From positions 682,001 through 746,000 of the forward strand of contig JALJCQ010000008.1 of NCBI GenBank assembly GCA_023091665.1: DNA of 64,000 nt, in the 5' to 3' direction. The DNA is from Pythium myriotylum (Eukaryota; Oomycota; Peronosporomycetes; Pythiales; Pythiaceae). The translations under genes and the position numbers were made by a program. The notes beneath the pieces are model-generated. The model saw only the letters and a program-made list of their open reading frames with translations. It searched no databases and had not been told where the DNA came from. This document shows positions 1-10,351 of the stretch, piece by piece (position 1 is the first letter of the stretch; each line of letters opens with the position of its first letter).

Positions 1-1
1 T

Positions 2-3000
2 GCCCTCGAACTCTCGAGCCGGTTGACGAGCGACACGGTGATTATCAAAGACGGCATGGGCAACAAACTTGGGGAGGCTTTCAAGTGCAGTAGCCAGTTT
101 GTGGCGGGCTTTATCATCGGGTTCTCACGTGGCTGGGAGATGGCGCTGGTCATGTCTTCCGTGATGCCATTCATGGCTTTTTCGCTGGCGTACTTCATTA
201 CGGTCCTCCCGATTCGCCAGGAAGCTTCTCAGAAGAAACTCGCGGAAGCGACCGCAGTCGCTGAGGAAACGCTTGGCTCGATCCGTACTGTGGCTTCGCT
301 GAATGGAGAGCGGCGTGCGATCGGCAAGTTTCGTGACAAGGCGCTGCTGGCCGAGGCTGAGAATCTCGTTTCGAATAAAGTCGCTGCGGGTGTGTTCGGA
401 TTCTTCATGGCTACATTATGGCTCATGTACGCCGCGGGTCTGTGGTACGGGGGAACACGAGTTGCTCATGACGATGCCACGCCGAGAGATGTGTTCCAGG
501 CATACTACGGAATCTTATTGGGCAGCGTGGCCATTGCGGAGATCCCACCAAACATGAACGCAGTTTTCCGCGCAATTGGCGCAGCTTCTGCGATCTTGGA
601 TGTCCTAGCCACTCCATCAGTCATTGACCACTCCAGTGAAGACAAGGGCTTCATCCCGGAGACGTGTGCTGGTCACATCCAAGCCATTGACGTCCATTTT
701 GCCTACCCAAGCCGACCCAATGCACCCATCCTCAACGGCTACAACGTCACCATCGAGTCTGGTCAGACCGTCGCGTTCGTTGGCGCCAGTGGTGGAGGCA
801 AGAGTACACTCATCGCACTGCTCGAACGCTTCTACAACCCCCAAAGCGGACAAATCCTGCTCGATGGCCGTGACATCAGCACCCTCAACCTCAAGTGGCT
901 GCGCTCGCAGATCGGTATGGTCTCTCAGGAACCGGTCTTGTTCGCCCGTACGATCTACGAGAACATCGCTGCTGGTGGCCAGAACATCAGTCGCGAACAG
1001 GCGATCGAGGCGGCGAAGATGGCGAATGCGCACAACTTCATCATGTCGTTGCCACAGCAGTACGATACGCTCGTCGGTGAGAAGGGTGTGTCGCTTTCTG
1101 GCGGCCAGAAGCAGCGCGTGGCCATTGCTCGTGCCGTCGTGCGTAACCCAAAGATCCTCGTCCTTGATGAAGCCACGAGCACACTTGACAACGAGAGCGA
1201 GCGTGTCGTGCAGGACGCGCTGAACGAACTGATGGACAAGACCAAGATGACGACGCTCGTGATTGCCCATCGTCTGTCTACGATCCGTCGTGCTGATAAG
1301 ATCGTGGTGCTGTCTGGTGGTCGTGTGGTGGAAGAGGGCAAGCACGAGGAGTTGTTGGCGATTCCTGATGGAGTGTACAACAACCTGTACACGATCCAGG
1401 AGGAGAGAGCAAAGGAAGAGGCCGAAGCCGCAGCTGTGGACCTTGCAAGTGTATCGGCTGAGTCCTCATTGATGCATCGAATGCTCAGTTGCCGGTCTGC
1501 AAATAGTGTACTTGGGGTTGATGCTGCCGTGGACGAGAGAGAGGTTGCGACACCGAAGATGTCGATCATCGATGTTATGGGAATGAGCCGACCAGAGAAA
1601 ACCTACTTCAAGCTGGGTTTGATCGGTGCGGCCGTTTGTGGCTTCGGGCTACCATCGTCATCCATCCTCATCTCGGCTATGGTTAATTCAATGACCACGC
1701 AGTATGCCAAGTATCTCGACACTTTCGATCGCTCGTACTTGCACGCGCTGTCCGACGATGTAACGCTCTACGGTGTGTGCCACATAATTGGAGCTGCTAT
1801 CATGTTCACCGCCACGGCTCTGAAGTCGTATTGCTTCGGTTACGTTGCTGAGAAGCTGATGTCGCGACTGCGAGACATCAATTTCACCGCGCTGTGTCGA
1901 CAGAACATTGCTTTCTTCGACGAAAAAGACCATGCGACTGGAGCCCTCACGGCCGAATTATCCACAAACCCCATCAAGGTTGCGCAGATCTCGGGCGACA
2001 CGCTTGGGCGCTCGCTACAGGGTTTCTTCACCATTCTCTTTGGGCTTGTTGTTTCGTTCACAACCGGCAGCTGGCTCCTGACTCTCATCATGCTTGCAGC
2101 ATCCCCAGCGCTCGTCTTTGGCTTGATGTACCAGATGGGCCTGCTTCAGAACTTGGCCGGACTGGGTGATGAACTGGGTGAAGTTGGGGCCCATGCGTCA
2201 GAGGCGCTCGCGAATATCCGAACAGTCGCGGCACTCGGGATGGAGAAGGACTTGATTATCAGGTTTGACTCGCTACTACAGCTTCCATTACAGCAGGGCA
2301 AGAAAGAAGCGCAGATCAACGGACTCGCCATGGGATTCAGCTCCTTCATCGTTTTCGCGATGTACTCGCTCGCGTTCTGGTCCGGTGGCATACTCGTCAA
2401 CAAGAACCAGATTACCTTTTTAGAGATGATGCGTACGCTCATGGCTATTATGATGTCCACCCAAGGACTCAGCTACATGGCATCCTACTTTGGAGACTCT
2501 GAGAAAGCACTCAAAGCTGGACGAGCGATCGTAGCCGTGCGTGACCGTCCACTGCCCATCGACTCCTTCGACGAAGGCGGACTCCGACCAGACACCGTCC
2601 AAGGAAAGATCGAGTTCAAAAACATCACCTTCCGATACCCGACTCGTCCAGGCGTGACAGTGCTCAAGCGCTACAACCTCACCATCGAGCCTGGTCAGAC
2701 CGTCGCCTTCTGCGGTCCCTCAGGAGGTGGCAAGTCCACATGCATCTCGATGATCGAACGCTTCTACGATCCTGTCGAGGGCCAAGTGCTGCTCGACGGA
2801 CGCAACCTCAAGGACCTGAACGTGCAGTGGCTGCGTAGCCAGATCGGGCTCGTGGGTCAGGAGCCGACGCTGTTCATCGGCACGATCGCAGAGAACATCG
2901 CGTACGGTCTGGACTTCAAGCCATCGCACGAAGAGATCGTGACGGCAGCCAAGATGGCGAACGCGCACGACTTCATCACGCAGTTCCCGGACGGATACGA

Positions 3001-3415
3001 GACGCAGGTGGGCATGAAGGGCGAGCAGTTGTCTGGTGGTCAGAAGCAGCGTATCGCGATCGCGCGAGCCATCCTCAAGAACCCCAACATCTTGCTGCTG
3101 GACGAGGCCACAAGCGCTCTCGACAGTGAGAGCGAGAAGATCGTGCAGGAGGCGCTGGACAAGGTGGTGGCGCTGAAGCGTCGCACGACGATCATCATCG
3201 CGCACCGCTTGTCGACGATCCGCAAGGCGGACAAGATTTGTGTGGTGAGTGGCGGGAAGATCGCGGAGCAGGGCACGCACGCGGAGCTGTTGGCGATGGG
3301 CGGCACCTACAAGAAGCTTGTAGAATCGTCCAGCTCATACTATAATAGCTCCATGTGTTCACGATATAACGGTACTATAATGCTGATACTAATGGAATTT
3401 GGGGGTCTCGTGTAG
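2..3415 (+). CDS. ABC1: ABCB/P-glycoprotein-type full transporter, 5' end outside window
   Basis: The frame is open from base 2 through the left edge, so the true start lies outside the window; 1137 residues are visible. They begin inside the first transmembrane domain and continue with NBD1 (Walker A GASGGGKST, signature LSGGQ, Walker B LVLDEA, H-loop IAHRLST), a charged linker, a second TMD and NBD2 (GPSGGGKST, LSGGQ, ILLLDEA). The family exports hydrophobic compounds with ATP, usually at the plasma membrane; the substrate is unknown. Two oddities are visible. The D-loop of NBD1 reads STLD where all sister copies read SALD (GCA to ACA at 1181). The codon aligned with the TAA stop of ABC3 is TAC at 3338, so 25 extra residues follow before TAG at 3413. 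Both NBDs are nearly identical to those of ABC2 while the TMDs differ. Family call is certain. Confidence 0.93.
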   Translation, partial: ALELSSRLTSDTVIIKDGMGNKLGEAFKCSSQFVAGFIIGFSRGWEMALVMSSVMPFMAFSLAYFITVLPIRQEASQKKLAEATAVAEETLGSIRTVASLNGERRAIGKFRDKALLAEAENLVSNKVAAGVFGFFMATLWLMYAAGLWYGGTRVAHDDATPRDVFQAYYGILLGSVAIAEIPPNMNAVFRAIGAASAILDVLATPSVIDHSSEDKGFIPETCAGHIQAIDVHFAYPSRPNAPILNGYNVTIESGQTVAFVGASGGGKSTLIALLERFYNPQSGQILLDGRDISTLNLKWLRSQIGMVSQEPVLFARTIYENIAAGGQNISREQAIEAAKMANAHNFIMSLPQQYDTLVGEKGVSLSGGQKQRVAIARAVVRNPKILVLDEATSTLDNESERVVQDALNELMDKTKMTTLVIAHRLSTIRRADKIVVLSGGRVVEEGKHEELLAIPDGVYNNLYTIQEERAKEEAEAAAVDLASVSAESSLMHRMLSCRSANSVLGVDAAVDEREVATPKMSIIDVMGMSRPEKTYFKLGLIGAAVCGFGLPSSSILISAMVNSMTTQYAKYLDTFDRSYLHALSDDVTLYGVCHIIGAAIMFTATALKSYCFGYVAEKLMSRLRDINFTALCRQNIAFFDEKDHATGALTAELSTNPIKVAQISGDTLGRSLQGFFTILFGLVVSFTTGSWLLTLIMLAASPALVFGLMYQMGLLQNLAGLGDELGEVGAHASEALANIRTVAALGMEKDLIIRFDSLLQLPLQQGKKEAQINGLAMGFSSFIVFAMYSLAFWSGGILVNKNQITFLEMMRTLMAIMMSTQGLSYMASYFGDSEKALKAGRAIVAVRDRPLPIDSFDEGGLRPDTVQGKIEFKNITFRYPTRPGVTVLKRYNLTIEPGQTVAFCGPSGGGKSTCISMIERFYDPVEGQVLLDGRNLKDLNVQWLRSQIGLVGQEPTLFIGTIAENIAYGLDFKPSHEEIVTAAKMANAHDFITQFPDGYETQVGMKGEQLSGGQKQRIAIARAILKNPNILLLDEATSALDSESEKIVQEALDKVVALKRRTTIIIAHRLSTIRKADKICVVSGGKIAEQGTHAELLAMGGTYKKLVESSSSYYNSSMCSRYNGTIMLILMEFGGLV
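665..1481 (+). repeat. NBD1 homogenised tract, copy in ABC1 (partner 5425-6241 in ABC2)
   Basis: The stretch matches 5425-6241 with no length change (offset 4760). Homology is much weaker on both sides. Within it, about 900-1026 matches ABC3 (13222 onward) better than ABC2, so the tract is a mosaic, as expected of gene conversion. Confidence 0.8.
2475..3303 (+). repeat. NBD2 homogenised tract, copy in ABC1 (partner 7238-8066 in ABC2)
   Basis: Nearly identical to 7238-8066 (offset 4763), starting at the end of TMD2 and stopping about 10 codons before the usual C-terminus. The flanking coding sequence is clearly diverged. ABC3 (14930-15640) carries a slightly more diverged version. Confidence 0.8.
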
Positions 3416-4226
3416 TGTAAAGATTGGGTTTATTTCCACACGCTTGAAAAGATCTAGCCGAGGCTCTTCTAGTGCGTCACTAGTTTTTCTTCTAGAAAAA
3501 GGTTGTCATAAAACTACTGTATGTCTGTCAAGCGAGTGTATCGCGATGCAGCGAATATCCTGGCTGGATATGAGTTTGGTGTTGCATAGTGCTACGGTCT
3601 ACACGCTTCGGGAATCGTTACTGCTTTCGAGTTGGGGAGCAAAGCGAGATCAACCGCTTGATATCAGCAAGCGTGGTTTCTCTCCTATGTCCCGGTTTGG
3701 CTTCCTGGTCGGTCGTTGACTCTCAAGAGGATGCTCAGAACTCGTGAGCATTGCCTTCCAGGCCATCAGGACAGAAACAAGCCAATTTTAGTGGGTCAAG
3801 CAGGAATGACTGTTTCCAGACAGCCGAATGTACCGTACACTGAAATTGACTTGAGCAGGTAATAGATAACCAAGTTTGAAAAAGTCCCTAAGCTCTATTT
3901 TTAATTATTTTATACATCTATTATAACAATATCTGAATTGATAGAGTTAGATTACACGAGTGGCATTCATTCCGAGCGAAACGGGAATGGTTGTTGGCAG
4001 TCAAAAGCGTACAAATACTCTCTATGTCAGTAACTTATACCGGAATTCCCTTTCTCATTGGACAATGGGTACTATTTTAGTTTATTAAACATGTTGTTGA
4101 TGGACAAACGGCCTGTCTGTGCACTAGACAAATAGCAGGCCCAAGAGGGTTCGTGTCGGTGGAGAGTCCCCAAGACTCCAAGGGGGAGGGGGGCTTGGAG
4201 AGCCTGTTTTGTCCAGGCCAAGCAGA
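3416..4226. other. Intergenic region between ABC1 and ABC2
   Basis: No gene was recognised. The part at about 3880-3960 is strongly AT-rich. The short open frame at 3399-3719 overlaps the ABC1 tail and shows no recognisable domain. Confidence 0.6.
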
Positions 4227-4242
4227 GCTCATTCTGAGTTTG
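4227..4242 (+). promoter_or_regulatory. Oomycete INR+FPR-like core promoter of ABC2
   Basis: GCTCATTCTGAGTTTG matches the known oomycete core promoter GCTCATTYYNCAWTTT except at the CA pair and the last base. It lies 21 nt upstream of the ATG at 4264, giving a short leader typical of oomycetes. It supports that ATG over the longer upstream open frame. Confidence 0.65.
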
Positions 4243-4263
4243 CCATTCAAACCGACAAGACAA

Positions 4264-7200
4264 ATGAAGGCTTCACCGAAGGATCATGACGGACCCAGTG
4301 CGACGTACGTCCAGGTGCTTACGCCCAGTGCCAAGGACAAGGAAAAACGAGTTTCCAGAACCAAAAACTCGGACTGCGAGAGCGACGGCACGGCCGGAAA
4401 CGACGCGACGCCCATCTCTGCCGGCTTTTTCGACTTGTACCGCTATGCGACGCCGCTTGACAAGCTCTGTGTGTTCGTTGGTGTCATCTCAGCCAGCGTG
4501 AATGGCGCCCTCAATCCGTGCATGGCCCTCGTCTTCGGCAACGCTATCTCTTCCTTTCAGCGGGCGGACGGCGGGGTCGACCAGAGTGCGATCAACTCTG
4601 CGGCGCTTGATTACCTCCTCATTGCGCTCGGTCTCTTCGTGACCGACTACGTCGCCTACGTGCTCTTCTCCTACTCGGCGGAACGGCAGATGAAGGAGCT
4701 GCGCAAGGCTGCCTTGAGACACATCTTGTACATGGATATCGGGTGGTTTGACTCTAACGACGCACTCGAGCTGTCCAGCCGGCTCACTGGAGACACCGTA
4801 GTGATCAAGGATGGCATGGGGCACAAACTGGGCGACTCTTTCAAGTTCACGAGTCAATTCCTCGCTGGCTATGCCATTGGGTTCTCCCAGGGCTGGGCCA
4901 TGGCATTGGTGATGTCGTGCGTGCTGCCCCTTATGTCACTTTCCATGGCGTATCTCATGTCTGTGATGCCTGCTCGTCAAGAAGCGGCGCAGAAGAAACT
5001 CGCCGAGGCCAGCGCAGTAGCTGAGGAAACCCTGGGCTCCATCCGCACAGTGGCTTCACTGAACGGAGAGAAGCGAGCCATCTCCAAATTCAACGCCAAG
5101 GTCCTGCTCGTGGAAGTTGAGAACATGGTTACGCAAAAATTGGTCGCGCTTGTCTTCGGCTTCCTCATGGCTGCACTCTACCTTATGTACGCGGCAGGTC
5201 TTTGGTACGGGGGATCACGAGTTGCACATGACAAGGCCACACCAAGTCAAGTCTTTCAGGCGTTCTATGGTGTACTACTAGGCAGTGTGACCCTTGGTCA
5301 GATTTCACCCAACGTCAATGCCATCATTAGGGCCATTGGATCTGCCGCGGCGATCTACAAGATTTTGGATACGCCCTCAGCGATCGACGCATCCAAGGAA
5401 GATGACGGTTTTGTCCCGGAGACTTGTGCTGGTCACATCCAAGCCATTGACGTCCATTTTGCCTACCCAAGCCGACCCAATGCACCCATCCTCAACGGCT
5501 ACAATGTCACCATCGAGTCTGGTCAGACCGTCGCGTTCGTTGGCGCCAGTGGTGGAGGCAAGAGTACACTCATCGCACTGCTCGAACGCTTCTACAACCC
5601 CCAAAGCGGACAAATCCTGCTCGATGGCCGTGACATCAGCACCCTCAACCTCAAGTGGCTGCGCTCACAGATCGGTATGGTCTCCCAAGAACCAGTATTG
5701 TTCGCCCGTACGATCTACGAGAACATCGCTGCTGGTGGCCAGAATATTAGCCGTGAGCAAGCGATCGAGGCGGCGAAGATGGCGAACGCCCATAACTTCA
5801 TCATGTCGTTGCCGCAGCAGTACGATACGCTCGTCGGTGAGAAGGGTGTGTCGCTTTCTGGCGGCCAGAAGCAGCGCGTGGCCATCGCTCGTGCCGTCGT
5901 CCGTAACCCAAAGATTCTCGTCCTTGATGAAGCCACGAGCGCACTTGACAACGAGAGCGAGCGTGTCGTGCAGGACGCGCTGAACGAACTGATGGACAAG
6001 ACCAAGATGACGACGCTCGTGATTGCCCATCGTCTGTCTACGATCCGTCGTGCTGATAAGATCGTGGTGCTGTCTGGTGGTCGTGTGGTGGAAGAGGGCA
6101 AGCACGAGGAGTTGTTGGCGATTCCTGATGGAGTGTACAACAACCTGTACACGATCCAGGAGGAGAGAGCAAAGGAAGAGGCAGAAGCCGCAGCTGTGGA
6201 CCTTGCAAGTGTATCGGCTGAGTCCTCATTGATGCATCGAACGCTCAGCCATCGATCCAACAAAACCGTCGATGACGTTGACGCGCAGGTGACTGATGAA
6301 GATACGTCCGCTGAGCCGAAGTTCTCAATCATGGATATCATGCGGCTGAGTCACCTCCAGATGAAGTATTTCAAGCTTGGCTTGTTCGGTTCCGCAATTT
6401 GCGGTTGTGCTCAGCCGTCGTCAGCAGTCTTCTTCTCTGCGCTGGTCGCGTCGATGACGGAGAAGTATGCCAAATACAAGAAATACGACGACTGGTCCTA
6501 CCTCCACTCTCTGTCCAACGACGTGACGTTCTACGGAGCCTGTTACATCGTCGCTGCGGTCATCATCTTCGGTGCCACAGCACTTCAGTCTTACTGCTTT
6601 GGTCTCGTCTCCGAGAAGCTCACAACACGCCTGCGGGACATAAACTTCTCGGCACTCTGTCGCCAGAATATCGCGTTCTTCGACGAGAAAGACCATGCCA
6701 CTGGAGCGCTCACGGCCGATCTGTCCACCAACTCGACCAAGGTCGCGCAAATCTCGGGCGAGACGCTTGGCCGCGTCCTTCAAGGCATGTTCACCATTTC
6801 GTTCGGCGTGATCGTCGCATTTACCACCGGCAGCTGGATTCTCACACTCATCATGATGACTGCGTGCCCACTTATGGTCCTGGGTCAAATGTATCGGATG
6901 GGTGAATTCAGGAACCTCGCAGGGCTGGGTGATGAACTGGGCATCGTCGGAGCCCACGCATCTGAGGCTTTCAGCAACATTCGCACAGTTGCAGCACTTG
7001 GAATTGAAAAGAACTTGACAATCAAGTTCGACGAAGTGCTTGAGCTTCCGTTGCAGCAGGGCAAGAAAGAAGCGCAGATCAACGGTCTCGCAACGGGTTT
7101 TAGCTCCTTTATCATGCTGGCAATGTACGCGCTCGGCTTTTGGAGTGGCGGACTGCTCGTCGGCAACGGCACAATCACATTTGCCGAGATGATGCGCACG

Positions 7201-8103
7201 CTCATGGCTATTATGTTGTCAACCGCAGGAATCAGTCACATGGCATCCTACTTTGGAGACTCTGAGAAAGCACTCAAAGCTGGACGAGCGATCGTAGCCG
7301 TGCGTGACCGACCACTCCCCATCGACTCCTTCGACGAAGGCGGACTCCGACCAGACACCGTCCAAGGAAAGATCGAGTTCAAAAACATCACCTTCCGATA
7401 CCCGACTCGTCCAGGCGTGACAGTGCTCAAGCGCTACAACCTCACCATCGAGCCTGGTCAGACCGTCGCCTTCTGCGGTCCCTCAGGAGGTGGCAAGTCC
7501 ACGTGCATCTCGATGATCGAACGCTTCTACGATCCTGTCGAGGGCCAAGTGCTGCTCGACGGACGCAACCTCAAGGACCTGAACGTGCAGTGGCTGCGTA
7601 GCCAGATCGGGCTCGTGGGTCAGGAGCCGACGCTGTTCATCGGCACGATCGCAGAGAACATCGCGTACGGTCTGGACTTCAAGCCATCGCACGAAGAGAT
7701 CGTGACGGCAGCCAAGATGGCGAACGCGCACGACTTCATCACGCAGTTCCCGGACGGATACGAGACGCAGGTGGGCATGAAGGGCGAGCAGTTGTCTGGT
7801 GGTCAGAAGCAGCGTATCGCGATCGCGCGAGCCATCCTCAAGAACCCCAACATCTTGCTGCTGGACGAGGCCACAAGCGCTCTCGACAGTGAGAGCGAGA
7901 AGATCGTGCAGGAGGCGCTGGACAAGGTGGTGGCGCTGAAGCGTCGCACGACGATCATCATCGCGCACCGCTTGTCGACGATCCGCAAGGCGGACAAGAT
8001 TTGTGTGGTGAGTGGCGGGAAGATCGCGGAGCAGGGCACGCATGCGGAGCTGTTGGCGATGGGCGGTATCTACAAGCAGCTCGTGGCGACAGCCTCGGAG
8101 TAG
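4264..8103 (+). CDS. ABC2: ABCB/P-glycoprotein-type full transporter
   Basis: A complete 1279-residue protein with the order TMD1-NBD1-linker-TMD2-NBD2. Walker A motifs sit near residues 427 (GASGGGKST) and 1072 (GPSGGGKST), and each NBD has LSGGQKQR, a Walker B with catalytic Glu (LDEATSALD) and IAHRLST. The frame is open up to a GTG at 4153, but the ATG at 4264 was chosen because it follows a core promoter and its N-terminus aligns with ABC3 (YVQVLTP at about residues 15-21). The family pumps hydrophobic molecules out of the cell; the substrate cannot be deduced. Both NBDs share near-identical DNA with ABC1, whereas the TMDs are distinct, suggesting different substrate pockets driven by the same engine. 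Single exon. Confidence 0.95.
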   Translation: MKASPKDHDGPSATYVQVLTPSAKDKEKRVSRTKNSDCESDGTAGNDATPISAGFFDLYRYATPLDKLCVFVGVISASVNGALNPCMALVFGNAISSFQRADGGVDQSAINSAALDYLLIALGLFVTDYVAYVLFSYSAERQMKELRKAALRHILYMDIGWFDSNDALELSSRLTGDTVVIKDGMGHKLGDSFKFTSQFLAGYAIGFSQGWAMALVMSCVLPLMSLSMAYLMSVMPARQEAAQKKLAEASAVAEETLGSIRTVASLNGEKRAISKFNAKVLLVEVENMVTQKLVALVFGFLMAALYLMYAAGLWYGGSRVAHDKATPSQVFQAFYGVLLGSVTLGQISPNVNAIIRAIGSAAAIYKILDTPSAIDASKEDDGFVPETCAGHIQAIDVHFAYPSRPNAPILNGYNVTIESGQTVAFVGASGGGKSTLIALLERFYNPQSGQILLDGRDISTLNLKWLRSQIGMVSQEPVLFARTIYENIAAGGQNISREQAIEAAKMANAHNFIMSLPQQYDTLVGEKGVSLSGGQKQRVAIARAVVRNPKILVLDEATSALDNESERVVQDALNELMDKTKMTTLVIAHRLSTIRRADKIVVLSGGRVVEEGKHEELLAIPDGVYNNLYTIQEERAKEEAEAAAVDLASVSAESSLMHRTLSHRSNKTVDDVDAQVTDEDTSAEPKFSIMDIMRLSHLQMKYFKLGLFGSAICGCAQPSSAVFFSALVASMTEKYAKYKKYDDWSYLHSLSNDVTFYGACYIVAAVIIFGATALQSYCFGLVSEKLTTRLRDINFSALCRQNIAFFDEKDHATGALTADLSTNSTKVAQISGETLGRVLQGMFTISFGVIVAFTTGSWILTLIMMTACPLMVLGQMYRMGEFRNLAGLGDELGIVGAHASEAFSNIRTVAALGIEKNLTIKFDEVLELPLQQGKKEAQINGLATGFSSFIMLAMYALGFWSGGLLVGNGTITFAEMMRTLMAIMLSTAGISHMASYFGDSEKALKAGRAIVAVRDRPLPIDSFDEGGLRPDTVQGKIEFKNITFRYPTRPGVTVLKRYNLTIEPGQTVAFCGPSGGGKSTCISMIERFYDPVEGQVLLDGRNLKDLNVQWLRSQIGLVGQEPTLFIGTIAENIAYGLDFKPSHEEIVTAAKMANAHDFITQFPDGYETQVGMKGEQLSGGQKQRIAIARAILKNPNILLLDEATSALDSESEKIVQEALDKVVALKRRTTIIIAHRLSTIRKADKICVVSGGKIAEQGTHAELLAMGGIYKQLVATASE

Positions 8104-8295
8104 TTGGACGAGTAATAGAAGTGGGTGCCGCCATCCTTATTTACCGATAGACTCTCTTGCGTGGTTGATCTTGACGATCCGTGGTCATTGATGTGACGTC
8201 GTCTCAAAAATTTCTGTGAATGATCTTCACAGATTGATTGGTGTGTTGGGATCATCTCTCAAGGTTTTCTTTGACTCCGCCGACAGCAAAAGGTG

Positions 8296-10304
8296 ATGAA
8301 GGTTTTTGTGCATTGGCTGGAGCGGCAGGAAGAGCGTTCTGTGTGCAAGTCGGTGAGAGCGACTCGGTTCATGACTTGAAGACAGCGATCAAGAAGAAGA
8401 ACCTGCACACGATCACGTGCGAGGCTGATCAAATGGAACTGTACTTGGCCAAGAAGGACAACGGGTGGTTATCTGAGAGCGAGGTCGAACATGTGAGTGA
8501 TACCAGTGGCCTCGAGCATCTGGATGCTGCGCGAGCGAAGCTCCAGCGTACTGGCTTGTCTGGCGAGGACACGGTCGAAGTGGATGAAGAAGACAGAGCA
8601 GCAGGAAATGTCCCTGTGCATGTGCTGGTGGTGGTTCCAACTGGACAGCAAGCCGCATTTGACCAGTTTCCCGTGTTTGTTCCGGCAAAGAAGCGAAAGA
8701 TGAATTTGCGTATCGCGTATGAAGGGCCGCTGCATCTAGACGAATTCTCGGTTCCGATGGAAACCATTGCCGCGTTTAACGATATTCAGGACGGGTTTTC
8801 GACGGAGGGACGCGGCCGCCCTCTATATCTGCTGTATGGTCCTCGTCAGTTCGGGAAATCCACGATTGCGTATCGCATTGCTGACTGGATGGCCTCGGAT
8901 CCGCATACGGCCAATGTTGAATGTGTCTTGGTCGAGCTCCGCGCGTCCGATGTCCAAAACGCTGCCACTTTCTGGACGTCTTTGGGAAAGCGCATCGACT
9001 CTGCCAGTGTGTGTCTGAACGAGATTGCGTTCATCAAGCTGGCAACTCGTGGTCGGCGTCGCTTTTGCCTCATCGTGGATGAAATGGACCATCTCTTTGA
9101 CAACAAAGACTTGGCGACAACGTTTCTTGCAGTTCTTCGTACCTGGAAGCCAGCGCCCTACTTCTGTGGGTTTCTTGGTGTTGGCAGTCACGATTTGGTC
9201 TATCACTACAATGTTTTCCGCGGGGACGTGACGTCGAGTCCTTTCAATGTCTGCAACATGATGAAGGTGGGACCGTTCTCACTCGAGCAAATGAGCGCGT
9301 TCTTTGCACTCGTTGCTTCACGCTATTGTTTTTCCGAGTCGATTCGACGCGCAATCATAGATTATTCAAGTGGTGCTCCCGGCGTCTTTGGGTCGATGAT
9401 TTGTTTCACGGTTGACAACGACAAATATACAATGGAGCGGTCCGAGTGGGAGCCGTGGTTCAAAGTGGATGCGTTCTCAAATTACCTGACAGCATATAAC
9501 GGTGCCTACAGCAGCATCCAAGCCGATTTGCATGACTTGAATGATGTGGAATGGGAGGCGGTGAAATATATTCTTGCGCACGATGGGGAACGTATGACAG
9601 CGAGCAAAATCGAGGGAAATTGTTGTATTGCTCTTCGAAGTGACCATGAAAGTCGACTCGTTGATCCGTTACTTCGATGGGTGTTCTAGTGGAAGGAAGA
9701 GACGGTGCATTGGCCTTAGTATCAAAAATGATGCATCGAATTTGCGTACAAGCACTTCCTGTGCGAGAAATCACGCATGTTGCATCCGCTGACGATCCAC
9801 TTGAGCTGTTATGCGTTGCACTTCGATTTCTCACTCTGCAATCCATTTCACATCATTTTATAAGCAATCGACATTTTCCAAGCGAGTCAGTTTTCCACTT
9901 TGAGCTGTTCGCGACGATACGCGACATCATACGGAAAGCATCGCTAACCAAAAGGCTCACACGCTGAAGTAAAAACTTTGGATAGCCGAACAAGGGCCGA
10001 TATTCTCATAATTGACAGCATCAGACTCGCGTACGTGCTCAAGTCAAACCAGTTACGCAGAAAGGAGATCAAAGCTGCAGCTCGGCAAGCAGATCAGTAC
10101 AGGCGAGAGTTTCACGTTGACCACATGGTGGTTGTGAATTTCGTTCCCCCTGGACGTGTAATCGATCCGATTTATCAAGTGGAGCAGATTGAAGACGTCC
10201 AGATCATTCATGCTCGTTTTTCGAACTCGTTCGACGAAGTTGATCTTGGTTACCTGGTGGATGGGCAGATATGGCATCGGGTTGTCACGGTCGGTAACAC
10301 TTAG
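8296..10304 (+). pseudogene. Crinkler (CRN) effector relic: Ubl-like header, P-loop ATPase, nuclease-like end, broken by frame changes
   Basis: The main open stretch (frame of 8238-9689) has a CRN N-terminal header with LYLAK at about 8442-8456 in place of the usual LFLAK, and a perfect HVLVVVP at about 8619-8639, which normally ends the header. A P-loop ATPase follows (Walker A YGPRQFGKST near 8836, Walker B LIVDEMD near 9070). CRN proteins are translocated into host cells, and this architecture usually ends in a restriction-endonuclease-like domain. Three breaks are seen. The ATG at 8296 is one base out of register with the header, next to a T run at 8303-8307. The ATPase frame stops at 9687 while related sequence continues from 9677 in another frame. 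That frame stops at 9965 and the nuclease-like part runs on at about 9978-10304 in the first frame. No in-frame ATG precedes the header, so the copy looks dead unless the breaks are sequencing errors. Confidence 0.8.
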
Positions 10305-10329
10305 AGCCACGAGATGGACAGGCTACCTC

Positions 10330-10351
10330 AGGAACAGTTCTAACTGTTCCT
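10330..10351. repeat. Perfect 10-bp inverted repeat with 2-nt loop
   Basis: AGGAACAGTT, CT, then AACTGTTCCT. It lies just after the CRN relic and could be part of its 3' end or of the junction with the transporter remnant. No T tract follows, and its function is unknown. Confidence 0.5.

Noticed and set aside
617..1345. Long minus-strand open frame opposite NBD1 of ABC1, repeated opposite ABC2, ABC3, ABC4 and ABC5
   Set aside because: It mirrors the strongly conserved NBD coding strand and recurs wherever that sequence recurs; the protein has no domain. Shadow of codon bias.
4153..4263. N-terminal extension of ABC2 from a GTG (similar extensions at 30059 for ABC4 and 56060 for ABC6)
   Set aside because: No ATG, not conserved among copies, and for ABC2 the core promoter lies inside the extension.
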